From: an uncultured Oscillospiraceae bacterium
GTDB lineage: Bacteria; Bacillota; Clostridia; Oscillospirales; Ruminococcaceae
NCBI GenBank assembly: GCA_910577565.1
Contig: CAJTNJ010000011.1
Coordinates: 1 to 44,071, forward strand
Reading direction: 5' to 3'
DNA length: 44,071 bases
Under the pieces are notes generated by a model. That model was not told the origin of the DNA. It did no database searches and saw nothing but the letters and a program-made list of their open reading frames with translations. A program made the translations under genes and the position numbers. Shown here piece after piece: positions 17,555 to 26,342 of the stretch (the stretch's first letter is position 1; every line of letters starts with the position of its first letter).

Positions 17555-17834
17555 ATATAATAATATCAAATGAAATCTTTAATGATCATGACTAATGAAT
17601 ATCATTTTAATAAAATAAAAACTGCAATTTTTGGTAAAATACAATAGCCATCGATAACAACTTACATTAATCTTGGATTTGATATGACTAAAACGAAAAG
17701 CTCAGCAATCTTAAAATATCTTCTAATCTTTAAGTTTTTAAGTAATATATTTTACAATTAAATACTTTTTTTGTTAAAATTAAAAATGAAAAATAAAATA
17801 GCGTTTTTTAGTTAAATATTTGGAGGTGCATATT

Positions 17835-18074
17835 TTGAGATTAGATAAATTTTTAAAAATATCCAGATTAATAAAGAGAAGAACTGTTGCAAACGAGGCA
17901 TGCGATGCGGGCAAAATTGTTGTAAATGGTAATATATCACGAGCATCTTATGGGGTAAAACCGGGAGATGTTATAGAGATTAAAATTGGGAGTAGTCCTT
18001 TAAAAGTGCGTGTAAATGAAGTTTTAGAGCATGTTAATAAGCAACACGCCGAAAAACTTTATGAAATAATATAG
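17835..18074 (+). CDS. rqcP: S4-domain RNA-binding protein RqcP (YabO)
   Basis: 79 residues, almost all an S4 RNA-binding fold: LRLDKFLKISRLIKRRTVANEACDAGKIVVNG, then a PGDVIEIKIG strand. RqcP works with RqcH on stalled 50S-nascent-chain complexes to add C-terminal alanine tails, a ribosome-rescue step. The start is a TTG six bases after GGAGGTG; a frame start five codons earlier would lie across the ribosome site itself. The gene order rqcP-yabP-yabQ-divIC-yabR matches the B. subtilis yabO-yabR run. No oddities. Confidence 0.93.
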   Translation: MRLDKFLKISRLIKRRTVANEACDAGKIVVNGNISRASYGVKPGDVIEIKIGSSPLKVRVNEVLEHVNKQHAEKLYEII

Positions 18075-18147
18075 ATTAGTTGGTCATATCCACGTTAAGC
18101 TTTGAATAAATATTATATAAAAGTTAAAAACAAAAGGGGGCTTTTAT

Positions 18148-18429
18148 ATGATAGAGGAGAAGAAAATAAAGACAGCGCACAACATTATTCTTGAAAACAG
18201 GAACAATCTTAGTGTGTCGGGAGTAAACGATGTAGACAGTTTCGATGAAAAACAAATTGCTGCATTTACCGAGATGGGCTTTTTAACAATCAAAGGGACA
18301 AATCTTCATATTAATAGATTTAATACCGAAACAGGTGAACTAAGCCTTTCTGGTACTGTAGATGGTCTTTTCTATTCCAATCATCAAAAACAAACCGCTT
18401 CTGGATTTTTAACAAAGTTATTTCACTGA
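18148..18429 (+). CDS. yabP: Sporulation protein YabP
   Basis: 93 residues, normal for YabP. Family wording includes HNIILENRNNLSVSGVNDVDSFDEKQI and GFLTIKGTNLHINRFNTETGELSLSG, then the GxVDGLFY end. YabP and YabQ are needed in the mother cell for spore cortex or coat assembly in Bacillus. GGGGG seven bases before the ATG is a strong ribosome site. Its TGA stop shares one base with the yabQ start (TGATG), so translation is coupled. Presence supports a spore-forming organism. Confidence 0.95.
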   Translation: MIEEKKIKTAHNIILENRNNLSVSGVNDVDSFDEKQIAAFTEMGFLTIKGTNLHINRFNTETGELSLSGTVDGLFYSNHQKQTASGFLTKLFH

Positions 18430-18926
18430 TGTATATGTCATTTTCCCCTTCCATCCTAGTTTTCTTTTTTTCACTGCTGCTTGGAATGGGACTTGGAGCG
18501 TTGTGGGACATTTTTAGAATTTTTAGACTGGGCATACCAAGCACAAAAACAATTATATTTTTTCAAGATATCATATATGCGCTTCTTGCTACTACAATAA
18601 CTCTGGTGTTTTTCTATATATTCACCTCAGGTGGATTTAGAATGTTTGTGTTAATTGGAGAATTTTTAGGATTTGTATTTTATTATTTAACCATTGGACG
18701 TCTGGCATTTAAAATATTTAAAGTGATTTTTAAGGTTATACATAAAATTATATGGATTTTGACATTGCCTTTTAGAAAGGTGTTTAAAAAACTTATTCAT
18801 ATTATCACATCTTTATTATATAAACTTACTAAAAAATTTAAAAATTGCTTTAAAAATAAAAAAAATCTCTTGCATTTTACCAATAACTCATTGTATAATA
18901 AATTAAAGTCTAAATTTGGTAAATAG
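18429..18926 (+). CDS. yabQ: Spore cortex biosynthesis protein YabQ
   Basis: 165 residues. The N-terminal two thirds is membrane protein: a hydrophobic first segment, then the family signature LGMGLGALWDIFRIFR at about residues 18-33, and two further membrane spans (ALLATTITLVFFYIF and FVLIGEFLGFVFYYL). The C-terminal third is very basic (Lys-rich helices) and presumably cytoplasmic. YabQ is required for cortex formation in Bacillus. The start overlaps the yabP stop by one base. An ATG two codons later is possible. The basic tail differs strongly between species. Confidence 0.93.
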   Translation: MYMSFSPSILVFFFSLLLGMGLGALWDIFRIFRLGIPSTKTIIFFQDIIYALLATTITLVFFYIFTSGGFRMFVLIGEFLGFVFYYLTIGRLAFKIFKVIFKVIHKIIWILTLPFRKVFKKLIHIITSLLYKLTKKFKNCFKNKKNLLHFTNNSLYNKLKSKFGK

Positions 18927-18957
18927 AGATTTTTTTAAATGTTTGGAGGCAATGCAA

Positions 18958-19254
18958 TTGGCTACAAAAATAAGGAAGAAAAAAAGAAGAAAGATATTTT
19001 TCAAGTTAGTCCTTATATTTTTTATATGTGTTATTATCTTTCAGCTAGTTATGATTCAAATTAACATTTCCAAAAAACAGCGGGAGTTAAACGAACTCAA
19101 TCAAAAAGTGAGTTACCAGACAGAGCAAAATGACATTTTAAAGCAACAGATAAATTCTGGCATTACCGATGAATATATTGAAAAAGTTGCGAGAGAAAAA
19201 CTAAACCTAGTTTCTCCCTTTGAACGTATTTTTGTTGATGTAACAAGAGAATAA
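18958..19254 (+). CDS. divIC: Septum formation initiator DivIC (FtsB-like)
   Basis: 98 residues. It has a basic cytoplasmic N-terminus, one membrane span (KLVLIFFICVIIFQLVMI, about residues 18-35), an extracellular coiled coil (KKQRELNELNQKVSYQTEQNDILKQQI), and the family end EYIEKVAREKLNLVSPFERIFVDV. DivIC pairs with FtsL and DivIB in the divisome that activates septal peptidoglycan synthesis. TGGAGG stands eight bases before a TTG, chosen as start. An ATG six bases earlier is only two bases from the ribosome site, and a frame start at 18916 overlaps yabQ. Confidence 0.9.
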   Translation: MATKIRKKKRRKIFFKLVLIFFICVIIFQLVMIQINISKKQRELNELNQKVSYQTEQNDILKQQINSGITDEYIEKVAREKLNLVSPFERIFVDVTRE

Positions 19255-19290
19255 ATATTTTTAAATTTTTAAGGAGGCTTTTGCAATTCA

Positions 19291-19761
19291 ATGCAACTTG
19301 AAATAGGAACTATAGTAGACGGTAAAGTTATTGGTATTACTAAATTTGGCGCATTTGTTGAAATAGAAAATGGTGTTACAGGTCTTGTTCATATTTCCGA
19401 AGTATCGGACGCTTATGTGACGGATGTCTCTGATTTTTTGAAGCAGGGAGACATTGTTAAGGTTAAAGTGTTAAATGTTGATAAAAATAAATTAAGTCTA
19501 TCAATAAAGCAAGCAAATCCACAAACAAAAACAATGCCGTCATCAAAAAAATATGATAACTTTAACCAAAACAGTCGATCAAATAATTATAATGGAAAGT
19601 CCAATAGCTCACCCAACGTCTATAAGGGTTCCAAAAAAACAAAAGAGCCTCAATCTTTTGAAGATATGTTAAGCATTTTTAAAAAGAACAGCGAAGAAAA
19701 AATGTCTGACATAAAACGCAATATTGCAGGCAAACGCAATTCTTATTCTAGAAAAAGATAG
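19291..19761 (+). CDS. yabR: S1-domain RNA-binding protein YabR
   Basis: 156 residues. Residues 1-70 are one S1 domain: EIGTIVDGKVIGITKFGAFVEI, GLVHISEVSD and VKVKVLNVDKNKLSLSIKQ. The rest is a low-complexity Ser/Asn/Lys-rich linker and a charged end (EDMLSIFKKNSEEKMSDIKR), the usual YabR/general-stress-protein-13 plan. The family binds RNA or ribosomes; its exact job is not settled. AAGGAGG lies 13 bases before the ATG, slightly long. It closes the rqcP-yabR cluster, with a terminator following. Confidence 0.92.
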   Translation: MQLEIGTIVDGKVIGITKFGAFVEIENGVTGLVHISEVSDAYVTDVSDFLKQGDIVKVKVLNVDKNKLSLSIKQANPQTKTMPSSKKYDNFNQNSRSNNYNGKSNSSPNVYKGSKKTKEPQSFEDMLSIFKKNSEEKMSDIKRNIAGKRNSYSRKR

Positions 19762-19793
19762 ATTATAATATTTTTAATGTTAATTTTTAATAT

Positions 19794-19829
19794 AAAGGTG
19801 TGGGATGCTTAATTCCCCACCTTTTATTT
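19794..19829 (+). terminator. Terminator of the rqcP-yabR cluster
   Basis: Stem AAAGGTG plus GGGA pairing with TCCC plus CACCTTT, with one bulged T and an eight-base loop, followed by TTTTATTTT. Confidence 0.8.
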
Positions 19830-19907
19830 TGCATATATGTGTAATTGAACGAAAAATACCAGTGAAATTTTTGACGGTATGCAAAAGTTTTAAAATGGCA
19901 AGGTACT

Positions 19908-20700
19908 GGTGGTGTCCTAAAAAAGAATAAAATGATATAATAAAGAAATGAAATGTGAAAGATGTAAAAGAAAACAAACAACTAAAAGCGAGAAAAACAA
20001 ATGCATGAAGCCAAAAGTATAAGTGTAAACACCGTTGAAAAGTATATACGACAAAACAAAAATGAAGAAGATATAGCAAAGAGATAAAAAAACAGGCGAT
20101 AAAATTGTATATTGAAGGAAACAGTGGAAGAGCAGTAGGGAGGATATTAGGAATATGGAAAAATATGTGTCTATATTGGATAAAGAAATATGCTAAGGAA
20201 ATAGAATTAGAAAATGCAGCAAACGAGAGAGAAAAAGTAATAGAAATGAACGAACTCTACAGTTATGTAGAGAGAAAAAAACAGAATATATGTGATAACA
20301 TTAGTAAGCAGAAAAAAAGACAAATAGTAGGATATGATATAGCATATTACAAAAGTAGTGAAAGGATACAAAGGCTGTTAGATAAATCACCAAAGACAGA
20401 GCATTATTATTCTGATGCTTATTCTGTATATTCCGAAATATGCTATTATGTAACGCATATATCACTAAAAACAAAAGTGAGACATACACTGTAGAAGGAG
20501 TAAATTAAGACTTAAGGAATTATATATTACCTTCGCATAGGAAATCCAAGTGCTTTTTTAGATCAATAGATAATGCAAAAGTTGTCTTAAAAATATTTGT
20601 TTATGCTTTTAATAAATTTGCTCTAGCTAAGTTCTTGTACCCTTCACTTAAATCTACTTTTTTCTTTCTTCTTTTCTACAAACTTATTTAGGGCACTCCC
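19908..20700 (+). mobile_element. IS1-type insertion sequence, most complete relic (B)
   Basis: About 793 bp bounded by inverted ends GGTGGTGTCCTAAAAAAG on the left and, read inward, GGGAGTGCCCTAAATAAG on the right (14 of 18 match). Inside, an InsA-like start (KCERCKRKQ zinc-ribbon remains, frameshifted) leads to KKQAIKLYIEGNSGRAVGRI and an InsB-like transposase: NELYSYVERKK, RQIVGYDIAYYKS (DDE region), YYSDAYSVYSEI, then decayed KCFF-R-S and IFVYAFNKF blocks. Frameshifts and stops disable it. Clostridial IS1-family transposases share this wording. No exact target-site duplication was seen. Confidence 0.78.
20105..20494 (+). pseudogene. IS1-family transposase, broken (part of relic B)
   Basis: The longest open stretch (129 codons) of the relic's transposase. 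It holds the end of the InsA-like helix-turn-helix (GRAVGRILGI) and the InsB-like catalytic core up to the YYSDAYSVYSEI block, then stops prematurely at THISLKTKVRHTL. The remaining C-terminal blocks (RKCFF- and FVYAFNKF-like) lie downstream in other frames as far as about 20640. There is no ribosome site at its start. Not functional as it stands. Confidence 0.72.
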
Positions 20701-21362
20701 CTGATACTAGTGATACTCAAGAGGTATTGAAAAGTTCGCTAACAAAAATATTTTATAAGCTGTGACTTTATATATATATATATATCTTAATATTATTACT
20801 ACCGATAATATATTCATTAAAACTTATTTGTTCTTTTTTTTCAATTGATTCTTAGTTATCACCTTTTTTATTACGTATCATATTGTATACATAATATATA
20901 TTCCTGCACTAGGAGTGCATATTTTATCATAATTATAAGTTAAATTTGTATGTCTATCCAAAATCATCAAACTGATCTTCACGTTTAAATAACCTTATAC
21001 TGTTTTACATACTTAGACTTGGCGATATACACGTCAGTATGTATATTTAGTTATTATTATTCAAATTCTTATTCAACTTCTTTTTGTTTAAATAGATCAT
21101 TAATCATTAGCCCAATATTTACATTTTTATTTTATCATATTATTTTTTTATATATAAATTTTTGAGCCAATAATATATGATATTGGCATCTTCATTTTGA
21201 ATATAATAAACTATTCATGTCTTTCATTTGAAAAATCCTCTTTTTGTTCCTTACTGTTTGCAGACCTATGTTTATTTTATTAAAAGTAGAATTTCTTGTA
21301 TATAAAGGTTTTCTATTTTCCTCAGTAAAATTGAAGATTCATTTTTGTTAGCTCTTCAACGA
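20701..21362. other. Intergenic, no gene seen
   Basis: About 660 very A+T-rich bases between relic B and the gdhA terminator, including a run of alternating TA near 20773-20784. No supported ORF or known RNA. Confidence 0.5.
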
Positions 21363-21391
21363 AAATATCACCCGCATAGCGGGTGATATTT
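21363..21391 (-). terminator. Strong hairpin terminator downstream of gdhA
   Basis: A perfect 13-bp stem (AAATATCACCCGC with its complement) around an ATA loop, about 105 bases past the gdhA stop. The flanks are A/T on both sides, so it could also stop plus-strand transcripts. Confidence 0.8.
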
Positions 21392-21496
21392 ATTTTGTAC
21401 TAATTTTAAAAATATAAAAATTAAAAAATTTAAATTTAATTCACAAGAGTCATTTATAAGAATGTAACAAAGGTTCAACATCGAGAAAATATTTTA

Positions 21497-22846
21497 TTAA
21501 ACTATGCCTTGAGCCAACATGGCATCACATACTTTGTTAAATCCTGCAATGTTGCTTCCAATAACCATATTTCCGGCAACACCATATTCTTTCGAAGCTT
21601 TATATCCTTCAGCAAATATATTTTTCATAATATTATGTATTTTTTCGTCAACTTCTTCAAACGTCCATGAATAACGCATAGAGTTTTGTGACATTTCAAG
21701 ACCAGAGCATGCAACTCCACCAGCATTTGCTGCTTTGCCAGGACCAAATGCGATTTTGTTTGATAAAAATTCCAAAACAGCTGCTTGTGTGCAAGGCATA
21801 TTAGCGCCCTCTGCTACACAAATTACACCATTTGCGATAAGGGTCTTTGCTGCGTTGTCATCAAGTTCATTTTGAGTAGCGCAAGGAAGAGCAATATCAC
21901 ATGGTATTGTCCAAATTTTGCTGCAATCATTAAAGTATTTAGAACATGAAACCTTGTCAGCATACTCTGATATTCTACCTCTTTTTACTTCTTTAATTTG
22001 TTTAACAACATCTATATTAACGCCGTTTTCATCGTATATGTAACCGTTAGAGTCAGATAGAGCAATCACTTTAGCACCAAGTTCAATAGCTTTTTTGGCG
22101 GCATATATTGCAACATTACCAGAGCCTGAGATTACAACCTTTTTGCCTTCGAAAGAGTCATTACATAGATTTTTAAGCATCTCTTTAGCATAATAGCAAA
22201 GGCCGTATCCTGTAGCCTCGGTACGAAATAGCGATCCGCCAAATGGAAGGCCTTTACCCGTCAAAACACCAGTAAATGTATTAGTTATACGCTTATATTG
22301 GCCAAACATAAAACCAATCTCGCGACCTCCAACACCAATATCTCCAGCAGGAACATCCGTATCAGGACCTATATGACGATAAAGCTCAGTCATAAAACTT
22401 TGGCAAAACCTCATTATTTCACCATCAGATTTTCCTTTTGGATCAAAATCAGAACCACCTTTACCACCTCCCATCGGCAGAGTTGTTAAAGCATTTTTAA
22501 ATATTTGCTCAAAACCTAAGAACTTAATGACAGAAGCAGTAACTGTAGAATGCAAACGAAGGCCACCTTTGTATGGACCTATAGCAGAGTTAAACTCTAC
22601 ACGATATGCACGATTAACTTGAACTTTGCCATTATCATCAACCCAAGGCACACGAAATTGAATTAGGCGTTCAGGTTCAACCAAGCGCTCAATAATTCCA
22701 TATTTTTCAATTTCAGGTCTGCGCTCTACAACAGGTTCAAGAGAAATTAAAACTTCCTCTACCGCTTGAAGGAATTCTGGTTCATTAGCGTTTCTTTTAA
22801 GAACTGTTTCATAAACGGACGATAGATGCGAATTTTTAAAAGACAT
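21497..22846 (-). CDS. gdhA: Glutamate dehydrogenase, hexameric NADP type
   Basis: 449 residues, exact class I size. Family motifs are RVPWVDDNGKVQVNRAYRVEFNSAIGPYKGGLR, LPMGGGKGGSDFDPKGKS (catalytic lysine region), PAGDIGVGGREIGFMFGQYK, the nucleotide-binding GSGNVAIYAAKKA with a following Ser-Asp at the end of the second strand, and GPGKAANAGGVACSGLEMSQN. It interconverts 2-oxoglutarate plus ammonia and glutamate, linking carbon and nitrogen metabolism. The start is the ATG behind GAAAGGATC; a 12-codon upstream extension has no ribosome site. Monocistronic, with a consensus-like promoter upstream and a strong terminator downstream. Confidence 0.97.
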   Translation of the reverse strand: MSFKNSHLSSVYETVLKRNANEPEFLQAVEEVLISLEPVVERRPEIEKYGIIERLVEPERLIQFRVPWVDDNGKVQVNRAYRVEFNSAIGPYKGGLRLHSTVTASVIKFLGFEQIFKNALTTLPMGGGKGGSDFDPKGKSDGEIMRFCQSFMTELYRHIGPDTDVPAGDIGVGGREIGFMFGQYKRITNTFTGVLTGKGLPFGGSLFRTEATGYGLCYYAKEMLKNLCNDSFEGKKVVISGSGNVAIYAAKKAIELGAKVIALSDSNGYIYDENGVNIDVVKQIKEVKRGRISEYADKVSCSKYFNDCSKIWTIPCDIALPCATQNELDDNAAKTLIANGVICVAEGANMPCTQAAVLEFLSNKIAFGPGKAANAGGVACSGLEMSQNSMRYSWTFEEVDEKIHNIMKNIFAEGYKASKEYGVAGNMVIGSNIAGFNKVCDAMLAQGIV

Positions 22847-22887
22847 ATTAAAGATCCTTTCACTATAATTTTTAAATACCAAATATA

Positions 22888-22916
22888 ATTATACTAGCTG
22901 TAGTTTAATTTTTCAA
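22888..22916 (-). promoter_or_regulatory. Candidate sigma-A promoter for gdhA
   Basis: On the minus strand TTGAAA (22911-22916) and TATAAT (22888-22893) are 17 bases apart, giving a leader of about 35 bases. The end of an IS1-type relic lies only 15 bases upstream of the -35. Confidence 0.65.
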
Positions 22917-22930
22917 GTAAACATTTGTTC

Positions 22931-23296
22931 GTGTGTGTCCAAATTAAAGATTAAGAAAGAAAGTCAATAAGAGAAACAAACTTTTTAGAAAGAGGAAAGC
23001 AAAGCTTAAACTCGCCAAATTTGTTATAAGCATATACAAAAATATTCATGATAATTTTAAAAGTATTTAATGAACGAAAAAAGCATTTAGAGCGCCTCTG
23101 TAAAGCAACTATATATTTACGAATATCTAAATTTATCCATTTTACTATAAAAAGTATGGCTTTTGTCTTTAAAATAAAAATGTTTAGCACTATAGCATGA
23201 TTTTGACAGCTTGGATTTGCATCAGAATAATATTTTGCTTTCGGCGCTTTCTCAGCTATATTCTGTATCCTTTTTTCATTTATTTGGTCACTTTAC
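22931..23296 (-). mobile_element. IS1-type element, internally deleted and inverted (relic C)
   Basis: Inverted relative to relics A, B and D. Its right end (GTGTGTGTCCAAATTAAAG, reading from 22931) closely matches the right end of relic A. The opposite end near 23280-23296 resembles the left terminal repeat. A 79-codon open stretch (22951-23190) encodes the transposase C-terminus: KWINLDIRKYIVALQRRSKC, FFRSLNTFKIIMNIFVYAYN, KFGEFKLCFPL and LIDFLS. The InsA half and the catalytic N-terminal part are deleted. By eye it is about 90% identical to relic A over some 340 bases. Confidence 0.72.
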
Positions 23297-23309
23297 ACAC
23301 AAATATATG

Positions 23310-23338
23310 TTGCTTTATTAATAAATATGTGATATTAT
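23310..23338 (+). promoter_or_regulatory. Candidate promoter for the GLUG-repeat protein
   Basis: TTGCTT and TATTAT with a 17-base spacer just outside the end of IS1-type relic C, giving a leader of about 35 bases. The match is moderate. Confidence 0.4.
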
Positions 23339-23377
23339 CTATACTATATTTTAATAAAATTAAAGGAGCGATTCTAA

Positions 23378-25621
23378 ATGAACATGAAAAAATTATTATC
23401 ATTTATTTTAACCATGTGTATATTAAGTACGAGCTTTCTTTCAGCACTGCCGGCAATTGCAGCAGAAACAACAAATGAATTTACAATAAGCAGCAAAGAC
23501 AACTTTATAACATTTATGACAACCTCTGCATATTGGGAAGCTAATTACAAAGTCACGTTAACATGCGACATAGACATGCAGGGTGAAGTGTTTGATTACA
23601 TAGAAACATTTAGCGGACAATTTGATGGAGGAGAACACACCATAAGCAACCTTTCGTTTAAATGTTTTGTTAAAACAAACAATGGAACAATATCAGGGGT
23701 TAAGTTCAAAAATGGCAAATTAATTGATGACAGCAATATTCAAGGCGCATTTGTAGTAACCAATGAAACAAACGGAGTCATAGACAACTGCTCAGTAGAT
23801 ACGAACAGTGAAGATGCAAGTATTAGAGCAGGGTTTGTTTATGAAAACAAAGGTAAAATAACAAACAGCGAAACGACATTATCGGTTAAAAATAATGATC
23901 TCTTTGATGTTATGTATGTATGTGGATTTGTTAGTAGAAATTATGGCAATATAGAAAACTGCAAAGCAACAGGAAATGTAACATCAGGGTTTAATCGTGC
24001 AAGTGGATTTGTAGGATATAATTACGAAGGTGGAACAATAAATAACTGCAAAGCAACAGGAAATGTAACATACAATCTAGTGGAGAGTGCTGGTTATACA
24101 GGTGGATTTGTTAGTAGAAATTATGGCAATATAGAAAACTGTACATCGACAGGAAATGTAACAGGTTATGATACTGTAGGCGGATTTGCAGGTCAAAATA
24201 GTGGCGGAACAATAACTGAATGTAATGCAACAGGAAGTGTAATTGGAAACAACTCTGTAGGAGGGTTTGTAGGCGATAGTAGTGGAAAAATAAATTACTG
24301 CACAGCAACAGGAGATGTAACAGGTAGTCAATATGTAGGTGGATTTGTAGGCGATAGTAGTGGAAAAATAAATTACTGCTCAGCAACAGGAGATGTAACA
24401 GGTAGTCAATATGTAGGTGGATTTGTAGGATGTAATAGTAGTAATGGAACAATAACAGGTGCGGCAACAGGAACTGTAAGTGGTGCTGGTAGTAATGTAG
24501 GTGGATTTGTTGGACTTAATGAAGGTGGAACAATAAATAACTTTGCAGAGGAAGAGGAATTTATAATAAGTGATAAAAACGACTTTGCATTTTTTATGAA
24601 GACATTTGGATATTGGGGAAATAATCAAAAAGTTACGTTGACATGCGATCTAGACATGCAAAATGAGGCGTTTGATTACATAGAAACATTTAGCGGACAA
24701 TTTGATGGAGGCGAACACACTATAAGCAACCTTTCATTTAAATGTTTTGTCAAAACCAACAACGGAAAGATATCAGGGATTAAGTTCAATGGCGGCAAAT
24801 TAATCAATGATAGCAATATTATAAGCGGATTTGTTGTAAAAAATGAAGAAAGTGGAGCGATAGACAACTGCTCAGTAGATATGAATAGTGAAGATGCAAA
24901 TATTAAAGCAGGCTTTGTTTATGAAAATAAAGGTACAATAACAAATAGTGAAACAACGTTATCGGTTAAAAGTGACAATGGTTATGCCGGTGGATTTGTG
25001 GGATGTAATAATAAAGGAACAATAACTAATTGTAATGCAACAGGGACGGTAAGAGGTAGTTATGAAGCAGGTGGGTTTGTAGGATTTAATTATGGTGGAA
25101 CAATAACCGAATGCACAGCAACAGGGAATGTAACAGGCAATCGTGAATTAGGTGGGTTTGTAGGATTTAATTGGACTGGACCAATAACTGGCTGTCAAGC
25201 AACAGGAACTGTAATATCAGCTGTAACTGGAGAAGATTGCGTAGGTGGATTTGTAGGATATAATTATAAGGGGCCAATAATTGATTGTAATGCTGAGGGA
25301 AATGTGACGGGAAATAGAAGAGTGGGCGGATTTGTAGGAATTAATAACATAGGAACAGTAACTAACTGTAATGCGACAGGAGTGGTAACAGGGAATGATT
25401 TTGTAGGTGCATTTGTAGGATGGAATAATGGAACGATAACAGGTACATCAACAGGAGATGTAAGTGGAGATAATTATGTCGGTGGATTTGTAGGATGCAA
25501 TGGCAATGGTGGAACAATAACCGAATGCACTGCAAAGGGAAATTTAAATGGTGAAAATGTAAGTTTAGATGGCTTTGCAGGGATAAATAGTGGAAAAATA
25601 AACGATTGTAAAATAGATTAA
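23378..25621 (+). CDS. Secreted GLUG-repeat protein with internal duplication
   Basis: 747 residues. A signal peptide is clear: MNMKKLLSFILTMCILSTSF, a hydrophobic core and ALPAIAAE as a likely cleavage site near residue 30. The mature part is made of 20-26-residue repeats of the GLUG type (GGFVG-x-N-x-GTI-x-NC-x-ATGNV), expected to form a right-handed beta-helix. The protein consists of two homologous halves: a unique head (FDYIETFSGQFDGGEHTISN near residues 68 and 428) followed by a repeat run. No LPXTG motif, membrane anchor, S-layer or dockerin domain is seen, so it is either released or held non-covalently. AAAGGAG precedes the ATG. Adhesin-like surface proteins share this plan; the ligand is unknown. 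Confidence 0.85.
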   Translation: MNMKKLLSFILTMCILSTSFLSALPAIAAETTNEFTISSKDNFITFMTTSAYWEANYKVTLTCDIDMQGEVFDYIETFSGQFDGGEHTISNLSFKCFVKTNNGTISGVKFKNGKLIDDSNIQGAFVVTNETNGVIDNCSVDTNSEDASIRAGFVYENKGKITNSETTLSVKNNDLFDVMYVCGFVSRNYGNIENCKATGNVTSGFNRASGFVGYNYEGGTINNCKATGNVTYNLVESAGYTGGFVSRNYGNIENCTSTGNVTGYDTVGGFAGQNSGGTITECNATGSVIGNNSVGGFVGDSSGKINYCTATGDVTGSQYVGGFVGDSSGKINYCSATGDVTGSQYVGGFVGCNSSNGTITGAATGTVSGAGSNVGGFVGLNEGGTINNFAEEEEFIISDKNDFAFFMKTFGYWGNNQKVTLTCDLDMQNEAFDYIETFSGQFDGGEHTISNLSFKCFVKTNNGKISGIKFNGGKLINDSNIISGFVVKNEESGAIDNCSVDMNSEDANIKAGFVYENKGTITNSETTLSVKSDNGYAGGFVGCNNKGTITNCNATGTVRGSYEAGGFVGFNYGGTITECTATGNVTGNRELGGFVGFNWTGPITGCQATGTVISAVTGEDCVGGFVGYNYKGPIIDCNAEGNVTGNRRVGGFVGINNIGTVTNCNATGVVTGNDFVGAFVGWNNGTITGTSTGDVSGDNYVGGFVGCNGNGGTITECTAKGNLNGENVSLDGFAGINSGKINDCKID
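24266..24421 (+). repeat. Two near-identical 78-bp tandem units in the GLUG gene
   Basis: Two adjacent units encoding GGFVGDSSGKINYC followed by (T/S)ATGDVTGSQYV, 26 codons each, differ at very few bases. Such near-identity against the degenerate neighbouring repeats indicates a recent unit duplication and possible length variation between strains. Confidence 0.8.
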
Positions 25622-25641
25622 ATTTATAAAGTTTTATCTAT

Positions 25642-25684
25642 AATAAAGATGTTGCAAAATTTACAACGTCTTTATTATTTTTTG
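25642..25684 (+). terminator. Terminator of the GLUG-repeat gene
   Basis: A 13-bp stem with one G-U pair (AATAAAGATGTTG against CAACGTCTTTATT) around a nine-base loop, followed by ATTTTTTG. Confidence 0.85.
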
Positions 25685-26342
25685 AAAATTTGATTTATAG
25701 CGGCACAATTAAGCTTTTGTAGTTTTAGGAATTATTTAATATCTAAAAGTTAATAATAAATTGACGTTTTATTAGTTTCTATTTTGAATACTGCAGATAA
25801 GAACGCAAACCATTCCCAAGATAGAGCTAATATATCCACTATGTCAACGCTTTACCTAAAAAAATTATACCGGTATTGAGATTTTTTTCGTTGCATATTA
25901 CAAATCAATTTTAGTTCTTACACAGCGTGTTAATTGGAATGATGGCGAAATTGTAGCCTTGTCAACTAGAGAGTGTAAGGTTCCGTCATACCTATTTAAT
26001 CAACTATAGATAGATTTGTTCATTGGATTATGGTTTTGCTTTATTAACACCGTGTTTATTTAAGTATAAAATCAAGGACTAACGTTAGAGCATTGTTTAT
26101 ATTATCTTGCTCATAGTAATAAATATTACACTTGCCTTTTGATTTTATTTTCAACCGAACCTTAACATAGTTTAGTCTTATTCACTATCTTTTTTCTCCT
26201 TACAAAATTTATATTAAAAATTTTAGCAAATCTATGGAAATTATAAGTTTATTCTGTTATAATTAATTCAATGTAAAATTATCATAGTTTAATTATGTGA
26301 TATTTACTTGACAATTCAATAAAAAAATGGAGGTAGCTATTC
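25685..26342. other. Intergenic upstream of ppdK, no gene seen
   Basis: About 650 bases with no supported ORF. A TATAAT at 26256-26261 could serve ppdK but lacks a good -35; a TTGACA at 26309 lies too close to the start codon to use. No riboswitch fold recognised. Confidence 0.45.

Noticed and set aside
24077..24867. Several minus-strand reading frames inside the GLUG gene
   Set aside because: Shadows of the repeat-coding strand, with no ribosome sites and no family resemblance.
24170..25600. Regular repeats resembling a CRISPR array
   Set aside because: The repeats are in-frame protein repeats of 60-78 bases without unique spacers of constant length.
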